From Glandiceps talaboti (Eukaryota > Hemichordata > Enteropneusta > Spengelidae): DNA of 64,000 nt. The notes below the pieces were generated by a model. It was not told the origin of the DNA. It did no database searches and was given only the letters and a program-made list of their open reading frames with translations. The stretch lies in NCBI RefSeq assembly GCF_964340395.1, contig NC_135563.1, positions 1,202,001-1,266,000 of the forward strand, in the 5' to 3' direction. The stretch's first letter is position 1, and every line of letters begins with the position of its first letter. A program made the position numbers and the translations under genes. Below are positions 40,212 to 51,321 of the stretch, piece after piece.

Positions 40212-40400
40212 GTAAGACCCGCTCGATGCTTTACAGGTAGATATATACCCGGGGGGGGGGGGGGGGGAGGGGCGAATTTTGCACATTTTTGCCGCAAGCA
40301 ACAACCTCGCTCACGCTCGGTTATTATTTGCGCGGCATATATGCGAATTTCAGCTTCCGGGTATATATCTACTTGTAAAGCATCGAATGAGGTCTTATTA
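40212..40400. mobile_element. MITE-like element with ~41-bp terminal inverted repeats
   Basis: The left arm 40212-40252 (contains GATGCTTTACAGGTAGATAT) and right arm 40357-40400 are imperfect reverse complements, meeting at CCCGG/CCGGG. The interior has a G-run (40251-40267) and a segment CCTCGCTCACGCTCGGTTAT. No ORF of note. Confidence 0.7.
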
Positions 40401-40775
40401 AACCCCCAAACAGTGCACGCTTTAAATTTTATATAATTTGGTATACGGTCTTGATACCAAAGGCTACAACTCTTTATGAAAGGCATTCAGTTTACGTCTG
40501 AATGTCTTATAATTGTATAATTTATACAGCCGTTTTTAAATTTAATTATAGCTATTTGTCTTCTTTGTCAAATGATAAATTAAAGTTTTCTCATGCTTGG
40601 CACATTCACTAGGGTATTAATAGGTTGGTACAAGGTGAATTTGTTTTAAGTTAATCACAGTTTGGGTAAATTCAATTGAATTGAATTGTTTGTTTGTTTC
40701 ACCAGATACTCACCAGATACAAAAAGAAAAAAACTTATCAGGATCATATATCATTATCTACAAATTGTGTTTATG

Positions 40776-41278
40776 TCTGTTTGACAGTCAATGCTTCAAT
40801 TATGTTATGCTAGGGAATCTGTTTGACAGTCAATGCTTCAATTATGTTATGCTAGGGAATCTGTTTGACAGTCAATGCTTCAATTATGTTATGCTAGGGT
40901 GTCTGTTTGACAGTCAATGCTTCAATTATGTTATGCTAGGGTGTCTGTTTGACAGTCAATGGTTCAATTGTGTTATGCTAGGGTGTCTGTTTGACAGTCA
41001 ATGCTTCAATTATGTTATACTAGGGTGTCTGTTTGACAGTCAATGCTTCAATTATGTTATGCTAGGGTGTCTGTTTGACAGTCAATGCTTCAATTATGTT
41101 ATGCTAGGGTGTCTGTTTGACAGTCAATGCTTCAATTATGTTATGCTAGGGTGTCTGTTTGACAGTCAATGCTTCAATTATGTTATGCTAGGGTGTCTGT
41201 TTGACAGTCAATGCTTCAATTATGTTATGCTAGGGTGTCTGTTTGACAGTCAATGCTTCAAATATGTTATGCCAGGGA
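40776..41278. repeat. 42-bp minisatellite, 12 copies
   Basis: Twelve nearly identical 42-bp units containing TCTGTTTGACAGTCAATGCT and TCAATTATGTTATGCTAGGG. Because 42 is 3n, the plus strand is open from 40681 to 41310 as a 14-residue repeat (C-L-F-D-S-Q-C-F-N-Y-V-M-L-G). The ORF lacks a recognisable domain or secretion signal and I do not call it a gene. Confidence 0.95.
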
Positions 41279-41289
41279 GAAACAATAGC

Positions 41290-42770
41290 ATGTTCCGTAG
41301 TAGTACATGAAATTACTTGATAAATACAGTTCAATATTGTTCTACCCTTCAGCATCAATGGATTAATATGTATATAGACGGTGTGTTTCTGACACTATGA
41401 TACGGACACTACATGTTGTGGACATTACAAATCATGTTCATCTCATCGTAATCTAGGGCGTAATCTCTTGCTAAAGCTTGTATGGGATATCATAATACAT
41501 GTATTGTATTGTTGGTATAAACACAAACGAATAAAGACAGGTCTATCAACGATATACTCTGATAGTGATGATATAGAAAGAACTAGTGCCCAAATCCCCG
41601 GATGTGAATTATAGAAGTAGACACATAACACGATCGATCTGTATTCAAGTATTGCGGAGCTATATATTACCCAAAAATGATTAATTTCAGATTAGTAGAA
41701 ATACCTATAACAAGGGAGAGGTGGCGAAATTAATTTCTACTTTATGTTTAATTAACTGAAATCTAGCCATAACAATGCCACTGTGGAAATGAAGCAATGA
41801 TTGTAAAATAGCCGATAAGAATAACATATTTTGTCATAAAATATCTATAAATTATGTAGCTGTATATGTAATTGTTCGATACTGAAGTCAAATAAATATA
41901 TCAAAGGTGTCAATCAGTTACCACCTTGGAGCAAAATAATCATTTTTATATAATAATAATTTTAATAATAATAACGTTTATTTCCATATTGACCACCCTG
42001 TAGTGTCAGTATAGTGTCAGTATTGTTGTTGTAAAGATTCAGTTTGTTTCATCGTACATTGCAGTACAGCATGACAAGTTGAGAACTACACTTCTGTCTA
42101 CATGTAATACCTGTCGACGTCAACATGTGCGTTACTACAGTGGCCATGCCACAGTAAGCCTTCAGTAAGCACGGGTAGTTTTTTGAAAGATGACGAAACT
42201 GCTTTGTGTCACTGTGTGGATGGTAGTGAACCCAATCAATAGAAAATGAATAATTCAGTACATAGTTTTCAACAGACAGAGTAATCCGACAAAACTTTCC
42301 TAAGACTTTGTGAGGCTTGCTAGCCACTTCGCTGTAACACTGAATGATCATAGACTGTACTGCGATGACACATGATACGTCCAGATCAAAGGAGGACCTA
42401 GCGTTCAATACTGATCAGACAGTCATATTTTTCTTAAATTAAGCAAATCAAAGAGATGTAGTGACTTTGAAATCCATAGATTTTGGAGTACATACGCATG
42501 TACACATAAAAATGGACATTTCCGAGACTTAGTCATAGCCCATCCATGCCATGATCAGTGGACTTGCACACAATGTTAAATATTACATTGCGTGATGTGT
42601 TTTCTTATCGTGAAGCCCTTTCTCATCCGATCTCTGAAAGTTCGCGAGTACGAAAATATCAGATCATGTTCGATTAGAATTAAATAACTGGGAATTAGAA
42701 TGTTCCATTTTGTTCATTTCAGTGACATTTAAGAAAGTAGTGTGCTGTAGGTCGACAATACGAGACAGGG
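41290..42770. other. Intergenic DNA, nothing recognised
   Basis: Includes a 119-codon minus-strand ORF at 42049-42408 with no recognisable domain. No RNA gene or repeat was recognised apart from a short run resembling ATAATAATTTTAATAATAAT near 41955. Confidence 0.4.
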
Positions 42771-42776
42771 TGTGCT

Positions 42777-44097
42777 TAGGCCAGAAAAAAAAGCTGTTCA
42801 ACGGGCAACATAACCCGACACATTGGGTAGGTAGGTCGATTGTTTTTTTTTTTTTTTTTTTGTTTTTTTTTACAAAGGATGTAAAAACAAACCACATGTA
42901 ATGATGGCAAAACATTTGAAGTTGAGTTTAAATTCATTCATTTTGATTTTATCTCTTGCAAGTTGAGTTTACATTCATTCATTTTGATTTTATCTCTTGC
43001 AATTTGTCTGTATGGCAATTGATTTCCATCAGCTCTACTTAGGAAATGTGCACAATTTACGGTTAAACAAATTCTGTAGCTCCTCTCAAAATATGTTAAG
43101 ACCCGCTAAAAACTCCTGAATTATTTTAGCCACTCCTTCTGTCACCTACACTATAGTCTAGAGGAGATATAAAATTATATATGGTAGCACAGGTACAATG
43201 ATGCATTAAAAATAAGTGATAATCAACTACAATAACAGTCCAAATGATATTACTTGACAAAGGATGTGCATTTCACATGGATACTTGTAAGGAGATGTCT
43301 CATAATTAGCTCTGACCTATGAAGGGAGGTACTTAGTCAGCCACCTTCCATCTTGTTTTGGGAGAAAGACAATTATTACCGTGATTGCTACTGATTGGAA
43401 GGATACATCCTAAAAAATGCAAACTTTTATGGAAATAAGACAATTTAGAGGCATAAAATATCAAACAAAAAACATAATTATAAAGTCTTACAAAGCTTGA
43501 ATGTGGTTTTAAAATACCAGAATAGAGAGACAATTATGACATGCAGTACATTTTATCAGGCTATGAAGTGTATTTTGTTGTGGCAAAGCTGAAAGATATT
43601 TTGCAGATGTGGTAAATGACTTCTCCTGAACTTTAATTTGATTCCAAAAAAATCATGAATAAAGAAAGAGTACAACATTTGAAGACTTTCAGAGTATCAG
43701 ACTTTTGATGGCCCACTGACTGCCCTTCCCATGGTCATAAAGTTTTGCTCATTTTCGTTTAGTGAATATTGGATATGCAACAGTTTAATTTTATCTCAAT
43801 TCATGCTTGTATGCATCATCAGAGCCAAGTAAACCACTGATAGTACATAATTTGGAATTGACCCAAATGTATATTGTTACATGTACTATTCAGAAAATAT
43901 AAAGAAATTCCCTTAATTTTGAAACAAAGTGTGCATTTCACTGACATGCAAAGCAGGCATGAGGATATTTTGCCCATCACCAAAAAAAAAAAAAAAAAAA
44001 AAATGAATTGCCAAAAATAAAATATGGGTAGGCCCGTTGTGGCAAAGCTGAAAGATATTTTCTTAGGCCCGTTGAACAGCTTTTTTTTTTGGCCTTA
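42777..44097. mobile_element. 1.3-kb segment with ~30-bp terminal inverted repeats
   Basis: The left terminus 42777-42806 and right terminus 44067-44097 are reverse complements sharing AAAAGCTGTTCAACGGGC and the GGCC flank. A subterminal block GTGGCAAAGCTGAAAGATAT occurs at about 43580 and again at about 44039, and long T- and A-runs (42841-42870, 43982-44003) sit inside. A direct repeat of about 42 bp lies at 42920-43003. No transposase ORF is visible, so this is either a non-autonomous DNA transposon or two copies of a shorter inverted repeat. Confidence 0.5.
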
Positions 44098-44665
44098 CAT
44101 TACAAATGCCATGTTTTAGTAAAAAAAATACATCTGACATACACCTACAAACAAATGGGTTTGCTATTAAAATACCAAATATTTTGTTACTCTATGTCCA
44201 AATAAAATGTGCAACTAGTGACAAGCCGAGTGGTCTTAAAAGCTTAACATGTATGTCAGAAGATCTGTGCCAATTACAAAGTCTAATTACGATCCCAAAT
44301 TTCGAAGGGCCGGGCCCGACTACATTACAACATGTCACGCGCAAGGAGAGTGCTACATGTACATACATAAACAGACCAGTGTGTGGTTTTGTGAAGATTA
44401 CAGGCCTTCGCTAGTTTTCAGTTAAATATTACATGTAAAAGCCTGCAACCGTTAGCAATAATGACAGTATAACACAGAAATAACAATATACTGTGTGGAA
44501 TTACGATTTAATACAAATTACTCAGCTTGAAAAAACATCCCCATCTTGACATATTCTTGTCCTTTTCAGTTGCGCTGACGGTTACAAACATGTACGTTAA
44601 CGAAGTCATCAGCTCTACATACCTTTTGCTAGGAACAAAGTTCAACTTTCCTTTCTTGGTAGTGT

Positions 44666-44766
<101 letters not shown>

Positions 44767-44769
44767 GTA

Positions 44770-47440
44770 GTACATAAAGTTCAGTTGAATATATGACATG
44801 ATCGTGATGGATAAGCAATGTAACATTCGATTATGTAGGTCTTCCAGTAATAAGGTCCGGTTTGACACAACATTGACACTCGTGTACCAAAATATCCATC
44901 GAAAGTTGCGTTCAAAGAAACCGTTAGTTGCGTTATGATTGAACACAATGCCGCTGGATATATAGTTTTGGATGAGTAGCCTTCCATACCTTCCATTTTT
45001 ACGGGAATATTGATAAATTATCCATGATTTCACAGTTTTGTCACCATCAAGGTTGTGATCTTTTTTTTGCAGTGTTTTAGTACGCACGTGCTGTACAGAT
45101 ACACACGTGAACATCTTGTGAATGTGATACAATGTTACACAGTGTAACAATATCATTATGCCTGGAATGACCTATATCACGTGCACTCCACATGTATGCT
45201 GCACATTTTATAATTTCACGTACGTTTTTGCATTCGGATTAATATATTATTACATGCTATCGGCTATACATAGTACAATTTGTAATAAATGGAACAAAAA
45301 AATATTCTACAGCATTTTACAGTAGCAGAAGTTATGACACAGGTCAAATCAACTTTATGGCATGCCGGCACAATGACATCGCATTTTCGATTGAGATCAA
45401 ATCAAATCAAAACCATTCGATTTTAGAAGGGATTCAAACGACTTAAAATCTCAAAATTTTATCGCAAGTAACGCAAAGATAAAAAAATTAAATCAAGCGA
45501 TTTTAGGAGTGCGAATTTGACATTTAAATTCCCAATACCATGTCAGATTTCCCATAGAAAAACAACGGCCGTGTTCTTTTATGACAACTGAACTTTGCTC
45601 ACGTTCAACTTTTTTCAAATGCGCACCAATCGGTCTGAAAATTCTGAAATAGAGACCAAAGGGGTTTTGTAAAAATCTTTTCGTTTTAGATTTTTCAATT
45701 TTTTTTATTCTTTTCTGGAAAATGATGTGCTATCGCTGACTATGTTGTTAAAATTCATTAAGAAAACCACTTGTAATTTGTAAACCGGCACATTTTGCAA
45801 TCAATTTACATTTAGAGCTACATGTATACCCCAACATAATATTACACAGGGGTGTTTTAATAAGCAATGTATCAAGCCTTTGCTCTTCAACAACATTTAG
45901 CAAATATTGAATGTGAACATTGTAAACCCATTGTCAAAACCCCATTTTCACAAACATCCATTCATTTGATGTGTTTTATTTTAGAGTAAAATGTTGCACT
46001 AAACATCCAACTGAAGCATTTATGATAAGAATTCAGCAGTGCAATGTCTCAAACAACTCATTTCTGATCATAAATGCTTAGCATTGATGGTTTTATGCAA
46101 CAATTAACTCTATGCCAGCACAACTCAAAAGATGTGTCAATGCGAATCGACAGACCAAAAGTTGGTATTGAAATTGTTTGGCGGGACGCTTCGAATGTGT
46201 TGCCTCAGACTGACACATCTTGTGAGTAAATTGTTGCGTACAACCATCAAATTCTCATGACAAGACTTTGTTCGTCTCAAACACGAATTAATTGTGTGCA
46301 TGTGTCTCTGTCACCAAAATGCTTTTATGACAAAGATTGATTTTGAATACCGTACAAATCAGATTTGACTTTCAATATTGATGAAAGAAAAAAGATGCAT
46401 TCAGATAAAAGTGATATTGGGTACATTATGTATAGCAATCAACATGTGCATGTACCTCACTGCCACTAATATACTACTGTCAGAGGCATTGGTGAAGCTT
46501 GGTGTCGTTCCTACCTCTATGGTGTGAGACAGGAGTAGTATTAAATATAGGGTTTCTGGATCACTTTTCGACAACCCCCATTTTTCACCATTTTTACCTT
46601 AAATAAAGAGTTCAATCTATATCAAAATTTGAGTAAACCAAAAAAAGAGTGATTTGTTGAACTATTAAGACGACAACCCACCCTGTTCACCCTTTTAACT
46701 GTCAACAAAAGGTTGAATCTACACAATAGAGTTCCACAGTTCACATGCGTTCAGTTTATTATGTACACAGTCTAAAAATAGATGTACACATGTTCAGTTT
46801 ATTGTTTACATTGTCCGTCTTAACAATAGAGTTGTGAAATGCTCGGTTTATTGTGATCAATGATGTATGACGCATTGGGTTTTTCCAACATTATTGAGGT
46901 CAAACGTTTCCCTTTAAATACACCTATTTGCTATTTATTCATAACGTTTTCCTGGTAATATACCATCAAACATTAAACCTTTAATTTAACTTTTCCCTTT
47001 AAAACATCTATCACTTGATTGAGGTCAACTCTTCTCACCAAAAACACCTGGCCCATTATTGAGGTCAACCTGTTCCGCTAACAACAATAAGTATTGAAAG
47101 AATGCCAAGAATCTCTCCCTGTAGTAGCGTAACCTAATTTACATAACAATAGACCCAGCATGCTGTTTGGTTGCTGTTTGACAAGAAAAAAAACAAAATA
47201 ATGAGAATTACAAAAAATTTAGTGAAAATTTTGAGGTTTTAGTTGTGTAATTATTAATCTATAATTGATGGTATGTGTGTACATTGTTTTCATCAACATT
47301 AACTGTTAATAAAGGTACTTTTTATAATAAAATGCATTGTTGAGATCTCCAAACCGTAGATAGAGTTTTACTTTCAATATTAACATATATATAAAAAGTA
47401 AAATTATATATAAATTGGCGCTTAGTTAGGCAATTGGTAA
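44770..47440. other. Intergenic DNA left of the viral-like element
   Basis: No ORF or repeat recognised. The left boundary of the element at 47458 could not be fixed; no terminal inverted repeat was detected by eye. Confidence 0.4.
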
Positions 47441-47457
47441 ATGAATTTTCTCATTTA
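47385..47457 (+). promoter_or_regulatory. TATA-like region before first element gene
   Basis: TATATATAAAAAG at about 47387-47399 and TATATATAAATTGG shortly after lie about 45-70 bp upstream of the first ATG (47458). Similar TATA-like motifs precede the two paralogue genes. AT-rich DNA makes chance matches likely. Confidence 0.3.
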
Positions 47458-47819
47458 ATGAACACAGATAAAGTAATATTTGATAGTGACAGAAATGATT
47501 ACTTTATTCAACCAGGAACTTTTCATATTCAACATTTTGCAGACTCCGGTAGTATTCCTAAGGATATTAATGAGAGATCAATAGTTAATTTTAATATAAA
47601 ATTCGATGATAAAATTAAACTCATTCAACATACGTTTCAAACAAACAAATTATACCAGCATCTGTGTCTTGGTTATTTCATACTGAAAAAAGGGTTAAAG
47701 TCACTATTGGTTTTAAGGTCTTTGGTCGCCGATATACAAGAATAACTTTTCGTTCCACTTTAATTATTAAACCTTTAAAAAAAACATATACTACATATAT
47801 AAGTGATATGATTTTATAA
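47458..47819 (+). pseudogene. Element gene 1, unknown, one frameshift
   Basis: Function unknown. The first frame runs from ATG 47458 to 47745 and is rich in D, N, K and I, with no signal peptide or membrane segment. Around 47680-47690, next to an A-run, similarity of composition switches to another frame. That frame continues with a basic stretch (V-F-G-R-R-Y-T-R-I-T-F-R) to a TAA at 47817-47819, 15 bp before the next ATG. Reading the two as one gene of about 120 codons is my inference from the tight spacing. An upstream in-frame TTG at 47434 also exists; I prefer the ATG. Confidence 0.45.
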
Positions 47820-47834
47820 AACCTGAACCACAAA

Positions 47835-48334
47835 ATGATTGACCAAAATATTAAAACAATACAAGATTTGATTGATTATCTTACACGAGTATGTAGTGAG
47901 TATAGACGCTCTTACAAATTATTAAGTCGTGTTAATAAAGCAATACTCATTACTAGTGGGATTGTTTCAGGAGCTGGCGCATGAGCTGCAGTTCCCGCAA
48001 TACCAGTTTTTGTCAGTATATTAGCTGCAGTTCAAATAATTATTACAGTTGTCAACCAAAATTAAAGCTAATAGACAAAGTATCACATTTAAAATTACAG
48101 AATCAAAATTTCAAGGAATTATTAATATACACGCAAGCAAATATTTACTCTGAAACACCACAAGAATTTATACAAGAAGTGTTCATGAAGTCTCTTGAAA
48201 TGCAGAAAGCTGCTAATTACACTCCCCCTTGGGAGCGTTACTTGAAGTATTACAAACTGAATGGTTATTCAGAAATGGAATCAGAGACGAAATCAACAAT
48301 GAAATCAGATATGAAATCAATGGAACCAGCATAG
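47835..48334 (+). pseudogene. Element gene 2, small membrane protein, TGA stop and frameshift
   Basis: ATG 47835 opens a frame with a helical, basic N-terminal part. A glycine/alanine-rich hydrophobic stretch (S-G-I-V-S-G-A-G-A) is followed by an in-frame TGA at 47982-47984. The frame then resumes with A-A-V-P-A-I-P-V-F-V-S-I-L-A-A-V and ends at 48065. An overlapping frame (open to 48334) carries a charged tail with K-L-x-D-K-V-S-H-L-K-L and L-K-Y-Y-K-L-N-G-Y. Taken together this looks like one protein of about 165 residues with one or two membrane helices and a basic/acidic tail. The TGA sits where a TGG (Trp) would need one change. Function unknown; the position just upstream of integrase is the only contextual clue. 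Confidence 0.45.
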
Positions 48335-49112
48335 CATACAGCGGCATCACAAAATTGTGGCGTAAAATCAAAGAAGACAATAGTATAAAACATAAAAAAA
48401 TAAAATATAAGGAATTGAAACAATGGTTGGAACAACAAGAAGTTTACACTATGCACAAACCAGCAATTAAGAAGTTCCCTTACCGCAAAGTAATTATTTA
48501 TGGAATTGATGATCAGTGGCAAGCTGATATTGTAGAGATGAATAATGACCTGGGGACCCAGGGGAACCAGGAGTATCATTATATCCTGACTGTTATCGAT
48601 GTGCTATCGAAGTATGGTTGGGCGTTACCACTCAAATTAAAACGTGGTATTGAAATAATAATAATGTTGGTTTCTTATATAGCGCTTTCCCACTCCGTGC
48701 TCAAAGCGCTTTACAATTATTACCCCTGGCTCGGATCAGAACAGCACAACGGCCCTTCAGTCTTCCTCAACTCCCCGGGGAGCATACAATCCATTGCAGC
48801 CATTTAAGCGCATAGGATTAAAGCCTTCACATTGCAACCTACATCCTACCAGGTCCCCAGTTATACAGCTGGGTTGACTGAGGCACAGTCGTGGTTCAAA
48901 TCTTGCCCAAGGACTTTAGCCACTCAGAAACAAACAGCAGGCAGCGACGGGGCTCGAACCTGCAACCTGTAGATTCCAAGCCGGTCACGCTAACCATTCA
49001 CCCATCATGACTCCAAATGGCCGACTCCTTTGAGTTAATTTTCAAAGACCGTGAACCGAATAAAATTCAATTTGATCAAGAGAGATATATTCAAAAACTA
49101 CATATTAATTCA
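48229..49112 (+). pseudogene. Retroviral-type (Polinton/adintovirus-like) integrase, split by a SINE
   Basis: A DDE integrase would insert the element's DNA into host chromosomes. The frame from about 48229 contains a helical N-terminal region with K-x-L-K-Q-W-L-E-Q-Q-E-V-Y-T, then D-D-Q-W-Q-A-D-I-V-E-M. The aspartate of Q-A-D (codon at 48526) fits the first catalytic residue. T-V-I-D-V-L-S-K-Y-G-W, the core strand of this integrase group, follows. The frame ends at 48649 where an antisense SINE is inserted. Beyond it, 49020-49112 resumes with F-E-L-I-F-K-D-R-E-P-N-K-I-Q-F-D, containing the region of the second catalytic aspartate, then a stop. The last catalytic glutamate and C-terminal domain were not found. 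No ATG is clear; the true start may lie upstream in another frame. Confidence 0.75.
48650..49015 (-). mobile_element. tRNA-derived SINE with L2/V-SINE-like 3' tail
   Basis: Read on the minus strand. The RNA polymerase III A-box-like segment TGGTTAGCGTGACCGG (complement of 48981-48996) and B-box GGTTCGAGCCCC (complement of 48949-48960) define a tRNA-like head. A unique body follows, then a 3' tail with TAAAGCGCTTTGAGCAC and GAAAGCGCTATATAAG (complement of 48674-48720), ending in ATTATTATTATTT. Such paired GCGCTTT/GCGCTATATAA tails are known from V-SINEs and L2-type LINE 3' ends. It lies inside the integrase gene. A target-site duplication was not clear. It also generates a false 3' extension of the integrase ORF to 48807. 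Confidence 0.85.
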
Positions 49113-49165
49113 TAGAAATGCAGGCAGTGCCAACCAGTGGTTGAAAGGTCCAACAGTTAAATTTT

Positions 49166-50213
49166 GCAGTTTGGTTAGCTACTACCGGATGTGGTGTTAG
49201 TATTTACGATCATCTGTATAATGAAAATATTCCTAAACAGATTGAATCATTTTTTTTAGATTTCACGTGTATTTTACTATAAGAAGAATATTGAATGAGC
49301 TTTCTTGTCCACTACCTGACACTGACACATTTAGTAAAGACGATAATTTAATCGATGTACCGTCTTATCAAAGAATATGTGATGAATTCGGACTAAATTA
49401 TAATACAGATTTTAGATTCACGTATGACAAAGCAGGAAACAATGGTATAGGTATCGGATATGAGTGGTGGGGAGGTAAAGCATATATAAAAGAAATCCAA
49501 TATAAATTTCAAGATACAATGGTTGAATTACCTGATGCTCCAGACGAGGCCCGCAGGAGTTATCATTGGCATAAATTTCAAAATGCCGATTATAAACCGT
49601 ACAACTACTTTGTTTTAGAAAACACTACAGGTTTTACACAAGCAGGTTTAGGACGATTGAATCGATCAATCAAAGCTTATGTATATTGTGTGTTAGGAAG
49701 TCAAGCAGACACGCAAGTATAGCAGACTCTGGCGGTGCCGGTCAAGAAACGAGACAAAAAATGATTTCATTACTTGAGGATGAGACGAGAGGCATTAATG
49801 AGGATAATAGTATACCTCGTTATCAAAATGTAATCAATGCAACGAGGGTAAAGTTAGATCTAGCCATTTCTCCTTCTTTATGGTTAATCCCGAGTAAAAT
49901 GATTATAAATTTGAATACGAATGTGGCAGGTTATAACAATTTCTTACAACAGGCGACAGAAGATATGAAGTTCGGTTATAATAACATAAATAATGACGTA
50001 AAAAAATCAGCATTAAAGGAAATGGAAGGTCATGATGATCCAGTGCAACGACTCGACACCCCAGTTGACAGTCCAGTTGAAACCCCGGTAGCAGTGACAG
50101 CAGAGGTAGCAGAGGTGACACCAGAGCATGATATTGTTCATGAATATTCAATGATTGGAATAATAGTTAGGGCAATATTTTTGGCAATATTTTTAAGTTA
50201 CATATTTATATAG
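49166..50213 (+). pseudogene. Element gene 4, possible structural protein, frameshifted
   Basis: Not assigned. A first frame from about 49166 reads W-L-A-T-T-G-C-G-V-S-I-Y-D-H-L-Y and breaks at a T-run (49250-49258). The next frame (to 49722) contains Y-E-W-W-G-G-K-A-Y-I-K-E-I and a region ending in a G-L-G-R-L-N-R-S-I-K-A-Y-V motif. A third frame (to 50213) has T-N-V-A-G-Y-N-N-F-L-Q-Q-A-T, an acidic V/P/E/T-rich low-complexity stretch, and a terminal hydrophobic helix (I-I-V-R-A-I-F-L-A-I-F-L). If joined it would be about 345 codons with a C-terminal membrane anchor. A minor capsid or virion membrane protein is possible but unproven. The following gene starts 12 bp later. Confidence 0.45.
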
Positions 50214-50225
50214 CTTTGTAGTAAG

Positions 50226-51278
50226 ATGGCTGACTTTGATCCTTTTGCTATTGATCCTTTTAAGGAAAATGTAAATGAAAATGTAAATGAAAATCCTAGT
50301 GAAGACTTGGAAATGACAGAGTATTAACATGATTCGCTGGCTTTGCAGGAACTAACGGAGCAAGCGCAGCAAGCAACATCATTCACAGACCCGGTAGAAC
50401 CGACAGGCCCAGCAGAACCGGAAGGCCCGACAGTTGAAATAAATATGTCGGGTGCAGCAGATAAACTTACTGAATTAAAAATAAAGTATTGGAAGAAACT
50501 ATTGATGCAGTTATTAAAAAAAGTGACGACGTGAGTGTTAATCGAAATGAATTGCGATTAAATACATATGTAGGAAAGGATGGAGAGTTGTATGATAACA
50601 TAAAAAATCAAAGAATTACAAGAAACGGTAAACTTTTAGCTTATATTAGCTCAATCCTGAATACACAGCCATGCGTAAAGCATGCCACGCTTGAAACAGC
50701 AAATAAAAGTTTAGAAAATTTGTATGATAGAAAAAGAGAATTGGAAAACAGACAAAAAAATAGAAGAATTATTGCAAGATGAAATAAAGGAATTAGGCAG
50801 AATTCAGATTAATATCCTAAAATATAATAAAGAATCTGATACTTTACGCAATAAGTTAGCTGAGACATCTGCTTTGAAAGAAGTACTCAAAGACCCAGAC
50901 GTCACCATTAAAGATAAACTAATAATTCTTTTCAAACGCAATGGAGTTACTATCGTTTCATTAGCAACAGTCCTCGGTTTGGTCATAACTACCATAGCTG
51001 TAGCAGTAGGAGTACCGAAGGCTGTACCTACCAAATCTGGTAGTGGTAGTTGTGGTGGTGGGCCAGTCAAAGCAGTTATTAAACGTGTTGCGGATGTACT
51101 GAAATGGCTCAGTAATAAAGCAGCGATGGCACTGCCGGGTATTATAGGTTCTATTGTATCCTTTGTATTAAAAACAGCGGGACAAGTAGTAGGATTTATA
51201 GGTGAGCATGTATGGTTGTTGGCAACTGCAATAGCGGTGTACCTTTATGAACGGATTTTTAAACGAAAATACAAATGA
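50226..51278 (+). pseudogene. Element gene 5, coiled-coil and membrane protein, stop plus two frame changes
   Basis: ATG 50226 starts an acidic N-terminus (M-A-D-F-D-P-F-A-I-D-P-F) that meets TAA at 50325-50327. The same frame simply continues after it with a Q/T/P/E-rich stretch, so I read the TAA as a point-mutation stop. Frame changes near 50490-50530 and near 50750 lead through a charged, probably coiled-coil region (E-L-E-N-R-Q-K-N / L-L-Q-D-E-I-K-E-L). The C-terminal part has two or three hydrophobic segments (T-I-V-S-L-A-T-V-L-G-L-V and I-I-G-S-I-V-S-F-V-L) separated by a Gly/Ser linker, and a basic end. Total about 350 codons. A virion or membrane-modifying role would fit; no family name is offered. 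Confidence 0.5.
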
Positions 51279-51321
51279 AAATAAAAAAAATTTATATTTT
51301 GTATTTTATAAGTATAAGAAA

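Noticed and set aside
40681-41310. 209-codon ORF with a 14-residue repeat
   Set aside because: Openness is explained by twelve near-identical 42-bp units; no domain, secretion signal or context.
42049-42408. 119-codon minus-strand ORF
   Set aside because: No recognisable family, no neighbours, length within chance for AT-moderate DNA.
48650-48807. C-terminal extension of the integrase ORF
   Set aside because: This part is antisense SINE sequence, not integrase.
48945-49000. tRNA gene
   Set aside because: A- and B-box-like motifs belong to a tRNA-derived SINE head followed by a SINE body and tail; no complete functional tRNA fold was identified.
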